Source of the DNA: Pegea sp. RAD2-039
Lineage: Eukaryota; Chordata; Thaliacea; Salpida; Salpidae
NCBI GenBank assembly: GCA_034620365.1
Contig: JAQGEQ010000326.1
Coordinates: 372,001-436,000 of the forward strand
DNA length: 64,000 bases
Reading direction: 5' to 3'
In this document: piece after piece, positions 36,068 through 48,090 of the stretch
Numbering within the stretch: the first letter of the stretch is position 1
Layout of the letters: every line of letters starts with the position of its first letter
The notes under the pieces: model-generated
What the model saw: the letters and a program-made list of their open reading frames with translations, nothing else
Databases searched by the model: none
What the model was told of the DNA's origin: nothing
Program-made: the position numbers and the translations under genes

Positions 36068-36508
36068 ATGAATTTGATGAACGACAAAATACTAGACCGA
36101 AAAAGAAACCTTTCATTGGATGATAGTAAGAACAATTTTACAAAGAAAACTACAGAAGAGACAAAATTCCAAAACTCGTTTAGTGGAACTAATAGCAACT
36201 ATGAAATACACGTTGATCAAACTAGTTTAAACAGTATAAAAGGAGATACACCAAGTACGAGTTACTCTTATGAAGAAATAACTAAGGTTGCAAAAGAAAA
36301 AAAAGAAAAAGGTACCTGACTTGAAAACAATAATATGACTTTAAAAAACAAGAATGAATATTTGGTTTGCAAAAAATATTTTAAATACAAATCTAAGCTT
36401 ATCATTCACGAAAGAACTCATATTGGTGAGAAACCTTATGAATGTACTGTTTGTAGAAGAAAGTTTATTGAAAAATCTTACTTTTTAATTCATAGAAAGT
36501 CATGTTGA
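36068..36508 (+). pseudogene. Subfamily 1 zinc-finger pseudogene, two fingers
   Basis: ATG at 36068 opens the subfamily 1 N-terminal domain (DRKRNLSLDDSKNNF, HVDQTSLNS, PSTSYSYEEI). At 36317-36319 TGA replaces the Arg codon that relatives have in a TRLENNN context, so the frame stops before the fingers. Beyond it the same frame continues through a degraded finger 1 (YLVCKKYFKYKSKLIIH) and finger 2 (ECTVCRRKFIEKSYFLIH), which ends RKSC and a second TGA at 36506-36508. Finger 2 resembles the last finger of the 61997 gene. A truncated 83-residue N-terminal-domain product is still possible. Confidence 0.8.
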
Positions 36509-37250
36509 TGGGTAGCCATATAAATGTAATTCTTGTGAAAGAGTTTTTACTCAATTCAAATTGCTTACGCCATGAAAGATTCTGCAAATGTAAAAAAGAA
36601 TCTGTTTATCTGCAAATGTAAAATCTTTTGGAAAATCCGTATTTTATGTCGCTATTGTGCTTTATTAATTGAATAAGTTTATTAATTTAAGTTTACTATG
36701 TTGCATTGTCGCTATCGTGTTTAAAATATGAAGAAGTGATTGTGTTAAGATCTAAAGTTTTAAAAATTAAATAAATAGTTTATTTACTTATTAAAACTAT
36801 TTGGTTTTCATTGTCAAATTTTAAAGTTTGATACAATCTATTTTGTTAAACTATTTTTTTTCTTACAATAAGCTACGTAAAACTTAAATTCTTACTTAAT
36901 AAATGCTGTGCAAACTGATGGTGATTTTTAATATTTGGTTAAAAATGGATTGAAAATGTTTAAATATTTAGTTTTAAATCTAACAATTAATCAGACCACA
37001 TGTAGTCCATAATCTTCTACTGCTAAATTGTGATGAAATGTATTTCTAATAAGTTTGTTAATAAAAATCCTTGATAAGTTTGAATAATAAGTAACAAAAC
37101 TTTACAAAAATAAATTGGTCGATTACTTTTAGGTAGAACCAAGAGATTTGATAAGCGCAAGTTTTTTCACACTATTTTTTAAGGTGTTTTCAAATTATTT
37201 TACAAAAACTTTTGTAAAAATAATAAAGGGAAAAATTTCAAAACAAAAAA
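36509..37250 (+). repeat. Subfamily 1 3' flank with fossil finger
   Basis: Positions 36510-36620 hold a decayed last finger (ending GATTCTGCAAATG and an AAGAATCTGTTTATCTGC tail) also seen at 19655-19745. The rest matches 19746-20040, and further downstream matches 62990-63350. No gene. Confidence 0.75.
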
Positions 37251-37600
37251 TGATAGGAAATTCTGGAGGTACATTTCGAGAAAAAAAACGTTGAAATATC
37301 AAAACTTAAATTAGTAATTCAAATTTGAAGTAAATATTTTTTGTTTAATTGATTTAAACCTAAATATACAAACTCAAATTGAAAACTTGATACTACGATG
37401 AAAAGTTGTTTAAAAATTATGTTTTCGAATGGTGTCATCCTGGAAATATTTTGTTTTTTTGTTGGTATTACCAACTTTACATATTTTAATTTATCTTTCA
37501 TTATTTACAATTAGTTATATTTAACATTATTTGTTGTGCTTAGTATGATCATTGAAATAATTCAACTTCTTTCGCTTGTTTCAAATTCTTTATTCTAAAA
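37250..37600 (+). repeat. Copy of the GGAGGT-CATTTCGA repeat
   Basis: Close to 63350-63700(+), 18660-18960(+) and, inverted, 38930-39200 and 13690-14260. The 60-codon minus-strand frame here is a by-product. Confidence 0.75.
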
Positions 37601-37619
37601 CAAATGTTATTTAATAATA

Positions 37620-38160
37620 AATAAATCTAAATGTTATTTAATTTTCTCATAAAAATTGCAATAATTACTAAAAACTGTAGTTTTACTTTCATAATAAAAA
37701 AAAAACACAAAAATAATCAGTTATGCAAACATATAAGGATTTAACAAAACTTTATAGGGTAACTAAAAAGTAACCACAATTTCGATTGCCTTTATCAACT
37801 AAAAAAATATAATTACTTTCAAAAACTTGTCGAAAAATAATAGAAGATTTTAACAAATACTTAATATACAAGCTTTGAAAATTAAGGAATACAAATAATT
37901 TTGTAATAGTTTACATAAAAGATGTACGAAAATTACAACATAAAAATACCACCTTTATTTTAAAGTAAAAAATTAAATGTAAAACCATTATTATTTAATG
38001 TAGACCTACACTACTTCAATAATAGAGCAATCATTAAAATAATCTATAAAAAGCATAAATTGCAACAACCTGCCAAACAAAAAATTATTATTTTGTTTCC
38101 TTTAAACTCAAAGATGTTTATATAGTTATGTTACTTTTTAGTTTAAACAAATTTTCATCT
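37620..38160 (-). repeat. Type 3 3' flank fragment
   Basis: Matches 22740-23290 and 29960-30500. It carries only the start of the small ORF (ATG at 37692, cut off near 37640). It is joined directly to a zinc-finger N-terminal exon at about 38165. Confidence 0.75.
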
Positions 38161-38329
38161 TTCCATACTTGAATTTGTGAATGACAAGCTTAGATTCGGA
38201 TGTAAAATGTTTGTTACAAACTAAACATTCATTTTTGTTTTTGATGGAAGTCATATTGTTATTTTCAATTCTGGTATCTTTTTCTTGGTCTGCTTTTGCA
38301 GCCTTGGTAAATTCAACGAAACACCACAT
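38138..38329 (-). pseudogene. Zinc-finger gene remnant: domain tail plus one finger, array deleted
   Basis: On the minus strand it reads FTKAAKADQEK, then one finger, [17 protein letters not shown]. It then runs straight into the 3' flank sequence that follows finger arrays elsewhere (FKYGKMKICLN-stop). The whole downstream finger array has been deleted by a join between finger 1 and the 3' flank. On the 5' side, the N-terminal domain is cut at about 38315 by the retrotransposon fragment. An unequal exchange between short shared motifs would explain the internal join. Confidence 0.8.
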
Positions 38330-38770
38330 TTGCCCAAAAACTTAACGAATTTTCAACATTTAAGAAATCTCTTATACAAACAAACTAAAACAGAACCTTC
38401 TATCAAATCTCTGTACAAAGATCTTTGTTTAGTTTACAAGAAATCTACTTCTAATTTCTAATTGGGAAGAGAAAGTGCAGTTTTATCTTCACCTTGCAAG
38501 AAAACGTTTTTTGGTTTCATAAATCGCAAGCTTAAGGCGAGATCTCAAATACCTCCTCTAATTGATAAAAGCGACCAGCTTGTGATGGAACCAGAAAATA
38601 AATCTGAGTTGCTAAATAACCAATTTAATAGCATTTTTATAGCCAATGAAGGCAATACTCCTTCTCTCTCCTACTCCCACATTCTTACAAATGTCTCTGA
38701 GATGTTAGATCTTGACATCACAGTCAATATGGTATCTAAGGCAATTTATCCTTTAGAATTTTCGGAGATC
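38316..38770 (+). mobile_element. Non-LTR retrotransposon fragment (CR1/Jockey-like linker region)
   Basis: A + strand frame (with one in-frame TAA at 38459-38461) reads like the region between endonuclease and reverse transcriptase of CR1/Jockey-type elements. It has SLYKDLCLVYKK, then KTFFGFINRKLK, IPPLIDKSDQLV and ELLNNQFNSIF. The reverse transcriptase core is not present. It is a dead internal fragment, 5' and 3' truncated, sitting against the broken zinc-finger exon. No target-site duplication was identified. Class confidence is moderate because only this less conserved region remains. Confidence 0.7.
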
Positions 38771-39310
38771 CTAATTCTCAAAACAAAGATTAATTTATCA
38801 GTTTATTATTTTATAATTTATACGTCAGATTTTTTGCTAATCCTGTATTGATCATTTTGAGCGCTTGAAAACTTTCGAACATCCTAATTCTTGGACCAAA
38901 GATTAAAGAGTTAAATCGATTCATTGATCATACTAAGTAGTACTGATTGTAAAGAATAAATAATAAAAACAAGTATTTAAAGTTACTAATACCAACAAGA
39001 AACCCAAAATGACTCCAGGATGACACCATTCGAAATAGTAATTTTTAAACAATTTTTCATCGTAGTATCAAGTTTTCAATTTGAGTTTGTATATTTAGGT
39101 TTAAATCATTTAAACAAAAATATTTACTTCAAATTTGAATTACTAATTTAAGTTTTTAAATTTCAAAGTTGTTTTTTCTGAATACACCTCCAGAGTTTCC
39201 AATCATTTTCTTAAATATATTTGTTTTTTTTTAAATTATTTGAAAAATGCTTCGCAAAATATTGAAAAAAATTGTGAAAAAACGTTACAAAAACGTTAAA
39301 AAATTGCTAC
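38771..39310. repeat. Repeat mosaic
   Basis: Positions 38815-38880 contain the TACGTCAGATTTTTTGCTAA block of the 5040-type repeat. Positions 38930-39200 are an inverted copy of the GGAGGTGCATTTCGA-type repeat. Confidence 0.65.
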
Positions 39311-40334
39311 TAAATTTGTAATAATATATATGATTATTCTTTGCAGTTAAAATGTTAATTATTATATACATAATTTATAATGTTTATTATAAACATTATG
39401 ATTTTTGGCTAAGATATCGTGTGGATAGATGTGTTAAATCAACTTTTCGTTTATCTAATAAAATTTCCAGTTTTATAATATTGTAAACAATAAACTGAAT
39501 TATTTCTTAAACACTTTTTTTTATGAATTAAGTAATAAGAAAATTATTTCAATTTTTCATCAACTTAATCTTTTAAATTTAGACGTTTATTACCCAAATG
39601 GTTAAAACTAACTTAAGTGCTATAGCAGAAGGGATTAATTATGATGCAATATGATTTATTAAAAAGTATTTATTTCTAAAATGAAATGATAAACAAAATA
39701 GCATTGGGTTTGAAAAAAAAGACTTTATGAGTTTGAAAAACATTATTTTCTTGAAATTATTTTGAGTATTTACTAAAAACTGAAGTTTCAACTAAAAAAT
39801 AAAAACAGATTGTAAAAAGTAATAAGTTGCAGAAATTTAAAAAGTTTTAAACGGATTTCTAAACAAAAACTAAAATCTATGTGCAGTTTGCACAGCATTG
39901 ATTAACTAAGAAATTAAAATCTAAATACAGAAGCTTTTTGATAATAAATAAAGGACATTAAAAAACTTGTGGGTTTAAAAAAAGTTGGAATAAAAACGAA
40001 ATAAGATATAGTTCGTTTACAAATAAAAAATACAAATCGCCGATCACAAACAGTAAAAAATAACTTTTCAAATCAGCATCATTTACTGTAACATACACCA
40101 TTTGATCAATAAAACAAATATTAATTAAATAAAAACAACTCAAACTGAAAAAATAATTTTAAAAATTATATTTTTAATCCCTTTGATTTTCACAAAGCTA
40201 TTTATTTCTTCTTATAAATTGCGAGTAAACTTTGACAAGCAAAATGATCTCACTTTTTCTGAGAAACATGCATCATTTCATGGCGTAATCGACTTGAATT
40301 TAAACTAAATTTTTTTTCACAAAAAAATATATTC
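39310..40334 (-). repeat. Subfamily 2 3' flank copy
   Basis: Parallel to 1000-2353(-) over its whole length and inverse to 17078-18430 and 49222-50040. It includes a decayed finger just after the stop codon at 40335. Confidence 0.8.
40201..40206 (-). other. Candidate polyadenylation signal AATAAA
   Basis: Minus-strand AATAAA about 130 bp after the stop of the 40335-41633 gene. Confidence 0.35.
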
Positions 40335-41633
40335 CTATGGTTTCTGACCGGTATGAGTCCTTTCATGAGTTACAAGAGTGGAATTTCGGGCAAATCGTCT
40401 TCCACAAACACCACATTCTAATGGCTTCTCGTCAGTATGAGTTCTTTCATGAGTTAAAAGATTGGAATTATGAGTAAATTTTTTTCCGCAAACAATGCAT
40501 TCATATGGCTTCTCACCAGTATGAGTTCTTTCATGACATAGAAGACTAAACCTATGAGTAAATTTTTTTCCGCAAACAATACATTCATATGGTTTCTCAC
40601 CAGTATGAGTTCTTTCATGACATAGAAGACTAGACCTCTGACTAAATTTTCTTTCACAAACAATGCATTCATATGGCTTCTCACCAGTATGAGTTCTTTC
40701 ATGACATAGAAGACTAAACCTATGACTAAACTTCTTTTCACAAACAATACATTCATATGGTTTCTCGCCAGTATGAGTCCTTTCATGAATTACAAGATTT
40801 GAATTTCGAGCAAATCGTCTTCCACAAACAGCACATTCATATGGCTTCTCACCAGTATGAGTTCTTTCATGACATAGAAGACTAGACTTATGACTAAATT
40901 TTCTTTCACAAACAATGCATTCAAATGGCTTCTCACCAGTATGAGTTCTTTCATGACATAACAAATGGGTTTTTTGACTAAACTTTCTTTCACAAACAAT
41001 ACATTCATATGGTTTCTCGCCAGTATGAGTTCTTTCATGTGCTAAAAGATTGGAATTATAAGTAAATTTTTTTCCACAAACACTGCATTCATATGGTTTC
41101 TCACCAGTATGAGTTCTTTCATGACCTAGAAGATTAGATCTTTGACTAAATTTTCTTTCACAAACAATACATTCATATGGCTTCTCGCCAGTATGAGTTC
41201 TTTCATGAATTAAAAGACTGGAATTATTTGCAAACTTTCTTTCACAAACTATACATTCATATGGCTTCTCACCAGTATGAGTTCTTTCATGATAAATAAG
41301 TTGAGATTTGTATTTAAATTTCTTGTTACAGTCTACGCATTCATATTTGATTGTGAAATCAGATGATTGTTTGTTTTCTTCATTACTTTCTTTCCCTTTG
41401 AATGCTTTTGTATCGCTGTTAGTCTCTTTATAAGGGAAACTTGTAGTGGTTGGAAGTTCTTTAGTATTATGTAAACTAGTTTGATCAGCATGACTTTTAT
41501 ACAAGCTATATACTCCACCAGAAGTGTTTACCAAAATTTTAGTTTCTGCAGTTTTCTTATTATAAGTTTTCTCATCATCATCTGATGACAGTTTTCTTTT
41601 TCGTGCAAAGTTGCTGCCTTGTATCAAGTTCAT
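40335..41633 (-). CDS. Intact C2H2 zinc-finger protein, subfamily 2, 12 fingers
   Basis: The best-preserved member: 432 codons in one exon, from ATG at 41633 to TAG at 40335. The start is chosen because it follows the conserved CTTGAAA spacer after a pyrimidine-rich acceptor and is shared by paralogues; an in-frame ATG at 41687 probably lies in the intron. Residues 1-100 form the N-terminal domain: [33 protein letters not shown], a Thr-rich stretch and [14 protein letters not shown]. Twelve C-x2-C-x12-H-x3-H fingers follow, all with complete zinc ligands and TGEKP-type linkers (the last two are TDEKP and TGQKP). No KRAB, SCAN, ZAD or BTB module is visible. It is probably a sequence-specific nuclear DNA-binding protein. 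Target and direction of regulation are unknown. A decayed 13th finger follows the stop. Confidence 0.88.
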   Translation of the reverse strand: MNLIQGSNFARKRKLSSDDDEKTYNKKTAETKILVNTSGGVYSLYKSHADQTSLHNTKELPTTTSFPYKETNSDTKAFKGKESNEENKQSSDFTIKYECVDCNKKFKYKSQLIYHERTHTGEKPYECIVCERKFANNSSLLIHERTHTGEKPYECIVCERKFSQRSNLLGHERTHTGEKPYECSVCGKKFTYNSNLLAHERTHTGEKPYECIVCERKFSQKTHLLCHERTHTGEKPFECIVCERKFSHKSSLLCHERTHTGEKPYECAVCGRRFARNSNLVIHERTHTGEKPYECIVCEKKFSHRFSLLCHERTHTGEKPYECIVCERKFSQRSSLLCHERTHTGEKPYECIVCGKKFTHRFSLLCHERTHTGEKPYECIVCGKKFTHNSNLLTHERTHTDEKPLECGVCGRRFARNSTLVTHERTHTGQKP

Positions 41634-44130
41634 TTTCAAGTTAAAAGGCTGAAGAAAATAAAACTTTTTTAATTTTAAAATGTGCATATAAAATAATTTT
41701 AGTTTTAAGTGATATATTATTTTTATGTGATGAACAAAGTTTGTTTACTAATGATAACAATCAAGTTTATATCATGTTTTGAAAAAGTCTTAGCCAGAAA
41801 CTTATGATGTTCTTTATACATATTTTTATTAAAAACCAATTTGAAGAACAATTTTTTGTAAACTTTAGCAAGTATTTTCACAAATTGTTGCTTATATTTC
41901 AATATTTAGACAACAAAATATCCAATTCTATAATAAATAAGTAGATAAAAATTCTTCTATAGAAAAGGCATTATTGTTTTACATATAGCAGTTACGAGGG
42001 CAACACACCTTTGCTTGTGAAAATAATAACATGAGTTCAGAAAATAAAAATTAAAAAGTATTTAATAAATGTAAGATTTAACAGTCTTTAAAATAGATCA
42101 ACAAGATGTTAAACCTTAATTTTACAGATTTTAATCTGCAGTTATTTATCTCATATTCAAGTGTAAAGTCCTTAATAGAATTAACTTGTATGATGTTATA
42201 TAAATATTCAGCATAGATTAATCAAAAAATATAAACAATTTCTAGTTATTTTTAATTACAAATATACTTAGTTTAATTTTTATATTTTTATATATTTCAG
42301 TTATAGTTAAAAATATTTTAATGAAAATTCAAGAGTTGATATTGACTTATTGAATTAATTTAAAAATGATAAGCTCAACTAGAAACAAATACATATTTAT
42401 ATATCAAGTTCTACTTAAAAAAAATACATATTTAAGTATCATAAAAATGTAAAGAATTTATAGCTTACAAGCCAACATAAACGAACAAAAATTAAAGTAA
42501 AGTCTAATATTTTGACAGTTATAAACATTTACTACAAATTTTTATTTTAAAAAGGTTTGTAAATTTAATGTCTAAACGCAATACCTGCAAAAACTTCAAT
42601 AAAATCAAAACTAGCAATTGTTTTATAAAATTAAGCAAGCTACATAAGTTTGCTAAACATCAAAAATCATTCATGATCATCTAACAACAATCATTTTTCT
42701 CTATTGGCATTAAGTTTACGCGTAACTAAAATAGGCAAAAGAGAGCAAAAAAACCTTATTATTTAAAAATAATTATGATAATATATATAACACAAAGGAC
42801 GTTACCAAACATATAAACTTTTGGTCAAAGTCTTCTTAAGAATATATATATATATGTTTGATTTATAAAAGTGATTTATTAATCTTCAAAACAGTTGAGA
42901 GAAATTATAATTTTGAAAGCAATGTTAGAAACAAAACCATCTTTGCACGCAAATTCTGATGATAATATCAAAGTTATAGAAGCTTTTACTATTATGATTT
43001 TGTTGAATGTTGATTATTATTTAAATGATTTTTCTGCTTTGTTCTCAATATTTTAGTACTTTTCAAATTTTTATTATTATAAAGTAAAAAATACTACTTC
43101 GTAAGAATATTGTTTATTCACTTTGTATTATTTTTAATATTTTATATTTTTTAAAGTTAGAAACAACGAATAAATCTCAAGAGACACTTATAAATATTAT
43201 TCATTTCAATTTTTTTTTATACAACCTCTGAAAAACTATTCTAAAAGATATTATTATTTTTGGATGATTCCGTAGTTTTGTTTGGCTGATACAGTATTTA
43301 ATTGCTAGAAAAACTTGATTTCACAAAAATGAGTATTACAGTGATATACTTGCAGATATTAATCATTTAAAGTTTTTTTTTTAAAAACCTCTGAAAAACT
43401 ATTCTAAAAGGTATTATTATTTTTGGATGAGTTTGTCGGTATGTTTGATTGAATACAGTATTAATCGCTAGAAAAACCTAATATAACTTGCTTTCACAAA
43501 AAAGAATATTAAAACGATATAACAATTATGTACCACCTATAAAGCAATGATTAGATGAAGTGTTAAGATAGAATTTCAAGAAGAGCAGTAAGAGGTACAT
43601 TTTGGTTCACAAAGCTACAAACAATAAGGTTGAAAAGTAGTGTTGTTATTGTTAGAAGTGACAGTAGAATATTTTACCATTTACGTAAATGTTTCATCCC
43701 CTATTACTCTATATACATAGTTCATTCTGTAGTTGACACTGGTTTGTTAGTAGTGTTTTGTTAGTTATCCTCGTTGGTAGTTTCCTTTTACAAATTGAAT
43801 AAAGTTAAATATGAAAGTTTTCAGATATGGAGTTCTAATATCAGATATTCAAAACTATTCAAATTAAAATTTCTAGCTAAAAACTCTTGGCTGTCAAATT
43901 ATTAGAATTGAATTAAATTTTATTAGTTTATATTGCCTTATCTGTTATACAATTCTTATAAATTACAGGGGTAGTAAATTATTGATTTTTTTAATTGAGC
44001 TTTTAATGTTTAACTTTGTTTTATTTTGTTTTTAAAGTTTCAATTTTATTTTCCATTTATTTTCTGCATATTAGGTAAATCAAAATCAACACTTAAATTT
44101 GAATATATTCAGTTTATTGAAAATATTGAC
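41634..44130 (-). repeat. Subfamily 2 5' flank copy, long form
   Basis: Paralogous to 33420-35580(-). A short internal stretch around 43330-43480 is repeated relative to that copy (a second TATTCTAAAAGGTATTATTA-like block), so it carries a local tandem duplication. No gene. Confidence 0.8.
41977..42021 (-). promoter_or_regulatory. Conserved upstream block with candidate 5' splice site
   Basis: Minus-strand CCCTCGTAACTGCTATAT followed by GTAAAACAAT, about 350 bp upstream of the ATG at 41633. See 15558-15600. Confidence 0.45.
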
Positions 44131-44769
44131 TCTATTTTATTTATCATTAAAACTTAAAAAAACACTTTTAATAAGTTTTTTGAATTAATTGTTGATCTCA
44201 ATGTATGTTACATCATAAATATATATTTTATTGAAAAACTAACAATTAGATATTGGATAAAACTATTTAAAATTGTTTTCTTAAAATCTTTAAAAGTAGG
44301 TTCTACTTTGTTTTCATCTGTTTGAACCGTTTCAACCTTTTTCTTTCTTGCATACATTATAATATTTATTTGCAGCTCCTTTTAATATTTCCACAAGCAA
44401 ATGATGTTTTGTTCTCATAAGTGTTACATGTAAAACAACAATGTCTTTCTAATATAAGAAGCTTTTTTGTTACAATATAAACCTCAATATTTTACTATTT
44501 CAATATTGAAATATAAGTAACAATTGTTTTTTGTTTATTGCAAAAAATTATCAAGATTTTGTGTTTTAAAAATTCATTTTAAATACAATCTGTTTATAAA
44601 ACCTGATAAGTTTCTGTTTCAGAGTTCTAGAAAAGTTTTCTTTTAACGTGATTGATTTACAGTTACAATTAGCATAAAAACCTTTAAATATATCACCTTA
44701 AGAAAATGAAAAAAATCATCCATCAAAATTTAATAAACTATTTATTGTTTTATTAACATTTTATTTAAA
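44130..44769 (+). repeat. Upstream flank of a subfamily 1 relic
   Basis: Inverse of about 59160-59760, which lies upstream of the 58680-59150 gene (blocks with TTACATGTAAAACAA near 44424 and 59546). A candidate donor occurs at 44430. Confidence 0.65.
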
Positions 44770-44882
44770 TGTTTAATGAAAAGTCATATGAAAATATTGT
44801 TTGTGAAAGAAAGTTTATTCGAAATTCAAATCGTTGCCATGAAAGAATCTGCAAATGTGAAATAGAATATGTTGATCTGTAA
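44770..44882 (+). pseudogene. Last-finger relic of a subfamily 1 gene
   Basis: The open stretch reads EKSYENIVCERKFIRNSN, then RCHERICKCEIEYVDL-stop. This matches the end of the 58680-59150 gene (ERKFSRNSN, RICKCEKEYVDL). The flanks on both sides also match that locus inverted, so the N-terminal domain and first finger were deleted here after duplication. Confidence 0.75.
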
Positions 44883-45600
44883 ATGTAAGATCTTCTGGAA
44901 AACCCGCATATTATGTTGCTATTGTATAAAAAAAGAAGAAGAAGTGACTGGATTAAGATCTAAAGTCTTAAAATTAAATAAATATTTGATTTACTTTTTA
45001 AAAACTATTTGGCCTTCATTCTCAAATTAATAAATTTAATCAAAAATTATAATAAATATAATTACATGATAAATCATTATATAATCGTTAATAGCTAATA
45101 AATAGTGAGAATATAGCAGCCATAATAACTGGAATACAAAATCTCAATAAAAAGATATATAAATTAATTTTGCTCTATCAATGTCTAGTGTCTAATAAAT
45201 AACTTTAGTCAATTCTCTAAACACAGATTACAGTTTCTGATACAATTCATTTCATTGGATTGATTCAGTAAGAAAAAGACTTCATTTAACTCTTTCTAAG
45301 CGTTGATCAAGGCTATCAGACAAAGATCTTTTTTAAATGTTTAAATTGATGTTGCAAATGGGGCCACAGCGACCTTCTCCCTGGCTGCAGTAACCGCTTT
45401 GCATAGTATATTCACGTTATTTGGGGGCTTTTAGGGGTTATTTTAAGTTTTGAGTTTGTGGTTTACAAAAAGATTGAATAAAAATAAATAAATTAATTTT
45501 GGTAAAATAAGTTTTATTGATTGTTTATTTTTACATCATTTCAGGTCAATTTATTTTTAGATTTTGCTTTCTAAGGTTCTTAATTTCTAAACAAATTGTT
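44883..45600 (+). repeat. 3' flank of the relic plus a GC-richer element, copy 1
   Basis: Positions 44883-45270 are the inverse of about 58280-58680. Positions 45190-45600 contain an element whose core, CTGGCTGCAGTAACCGC near 45386, is much more GC-rich than its surroundings. It recurs in opposite orientation at 50750-51120. The order TTTCTGATACAA, GGATTGATTCA, GCAAATGG, CTGGCTGCAGTA and GTTTTGA-TTTG is conserved in both. Confidence 0.65.
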
Positions 45601-46560
45601 TAATTGAAATTTTAAAATTTAAAAAATTTAAATTTTAAAACAGCTATACGTTTTGAACAGTTGTTTGATTTTTAAGCAAATCTAAAAAATAACAAGGTAA
45701 GTATTTAAAAATCACCAATTATTTAGTAACAGCATTATTTAATAAATTGAAGAAAATGAAAAACAAAAACATTTCAAAAATAATCGTCTAACAACTAACA
45801 GCTCGTAATCATTTATCTTTTTTAGTTTACCAGAAAATTCGACAGCTCGTAACAGCAAAAAGAACAAAACTCCATAACAATTTTGACTTGGACTCAAGTA
45901 ATGAAATGTTTTTATTATCTAATGATACTAAATAAAAGATGCATTAATCATAATTTTTCCATATTTAATGCAATAAACAAAAAGGAGGGTGCCCGAAAAG
46001 AGCACCTCTTGCTAAACCACATTCTCACAAACAACACATTTTGTACTTAATTAAGTTGGAAATTAAGAAAAAAAAGATTTAACATTTGGCATATCAGTAG
46101 ACTTCAAAATGATTCTTATAATTCCAATTTCATCTATTCTTTTTAGCTTATTTTATCTGTTTATTTACATTCTTGCTTAACCAAATCGTAAATACAATAT
46201 ATTAATCACACTTAAGCATATGACAACGTATAATAGTAAACTAAAAATTCTAGGTTCGTAGGATTGAATTATGTGAAATAATATATAGCCGTGTGTTGAC
46301 AACAAGTACACGTAAACTTTCTGCTTTATACCAAAATTAATAGATAATTATTTTTAATATTGAATCACTATGAGTAATCTCAAAGTTATGGATTAATATT
46401 TATTTTGTAATGCAAATCCTTTTATATTTTGGTTTATTTATAGAATATTTTTTAGTTATTTTTTTTTATCTGGATTAAGTTTTTGTAGGATAAAAAATTT
46501 CAGCTGGATTTGATGTTTTTCTTTAGTTTCTACAAAAATAGTTTAAATGATTAATGTTTA
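45600..46560. other. Gene-free A+T-rich DNA
   Basis: No gene or clear duplicated partner. A small GC-richer patch at 45984-46012 (GGAGGGTGCCC then GAGCACCTC) could fold into a short imperfect hairpin. Confidence 0.4.
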
Positions 46561-48090
46561 AAAGAAACTTCTAGAAAATTAAAACTTTTATGTAGCTTTA
46601 TAATAAACAAAAAAAGAATGCAAGCTGCACTAACATAGCTTCTTAAGAAGTTTAGATTTGCAGTTATTCAATATTGCTGAAAAATTTTAATGCACAACAA
46701 ATATTGATAGCAAAGCAGTAAAAGCATCAAAATAATAATAAACAAGCTACAAAACCCAAACAGCAGAAGCTTCTAGAACTTTGTTTCTGTCATCATAATT
46801 TACGTACAAACAAATTTCTATTTCTAACATTGCTTTCAAAATTATAATTTCTCTCAACTGTTTTGAAGATTAATAAATCACTTTTATAAATCAAACATAT
46901 ATATATATATTCTTAAGAAGACTTTGACCAAAAGTTTATATGTTTGGTAACGTCATTTGTGTTATATATATTATCATAATTTTTTTTTAAATTATAAGGT
47001 TTTGTTGCTCTTTTTTGCCTCTTTTGCTACTTGTAAACTTAATGCCAATATAGAAAAATGATTGGTGTTAGATGATTCTGAATGATTTTTGATATTTTGT
47101 AAACTTATGTAGCTTGCTTAATTTTATAAGACAATTGCTAGTATTGATTTTTGTGAAGTTTTTGCAGGTATTGCGTTTAGACATTAAATTTTCAAACCTT
47201 TTTAAAATAAAAATGATTAGTAAATGTTTATAACTGTCAAAATATTAGACTTTAAGTCAATTTTTGTTCGTTTATATTGGCTTGTAAGCTATATATTTTG
47301 TATACACTTCCATGATATTAAAGTATTTATTTTTTTTAGTTGAGCTTATCATTTTTAAATTAATTCAATAAGTCAGTATCAACTCTTGAATTTTCATTTA
47401 AATATTCTCTAACTATAACTAAAATATACTATATATATATAAATATAACTAAGTATTCTTTTAATTAAAAATAACTAGAAATAGATTGATTTATATTTTG
47501 ATTAATTGTTGCTCACTATGAATATAACATCATACAAGTTAATTCTATTGAGGACTATACACTTGAATATGAGATAAATAACTGCAGATAAAAATCTGTA
47601 AAATAAAGGTTTGACTTCTTGTTGTTCTACTTTAAACACTGTTAAATCTTACACTAATTACATACTTTTTAATTTTTAGTTTCTGAACTCATGTTATCAT
47701 TTTCACAAGCAAACGTGTTTTGCCCTCGTAACTGCTATATGTAAAACAATAATGATTTTTCTATAGAAGAACTTTTTTCTATTTATTTATTATAGAATTG
47801 GATATTTTGTTTTCTAAATAATGAACTGTAACCAACAATTTGTCAAAATACTAGCTAAAGTTTACAAAAAATTGTTCTTCAAATTCGTTTTAAATAAAAA
47901 TAAGTATATAGAAAACCATAAGTTTCTGGTTAAGACTTTTAAAAAACTTGTTCTAAACTTGATTGTTATCATTAGTAAACAAACTTTGTATATCATATAA
48001 AAACAATATATCACTTAAAACTAAAACGATTTCATATGGACATTTTAAAACTAAAAACGTATTTTTTTTCTTCAGCCTATTAACTTGAAA
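46560..48090 (+). repeat. 5' flank copy: subfamily 1-type then subfamily 2-type
   Basis: Positions 46560-46840 match the distal subfamily 1 flank (near 51480-51780), and from 46840 the subfamily 2 flank (14690-15889). The switch shows recombination between the two flank types upstream of an intact gene. Confidence 0.75.
47704..47746 (+). promoter_or_regulatory. Conserved upstream block with candidate 5' splice site
   Basis: CACAAGCAAACGTGTTTTGC then CCTCGTAACTGCTATAT and GTAAAAC. Donor GT at 47741. The acceptor TTTCTTCAG ends at 48075, predicting a 335-nt 5' UTR intron. Confidence 0.45.

Noticed and set aside
37319-37501. Minus-strand frames in the GGAGGTGCATTTCGA-type repeat, here and at 63411-63620
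   Set aside because: Different lengths and breaks among copies; explained as repeat sequence.
45984-46012. Hairpin with GGGTGC / GCACCT arms as a terminator or RNA gene
   Set aside because: Only about six paired bases, no supporting context, and intrinsic terminators do not apply to this genome type.
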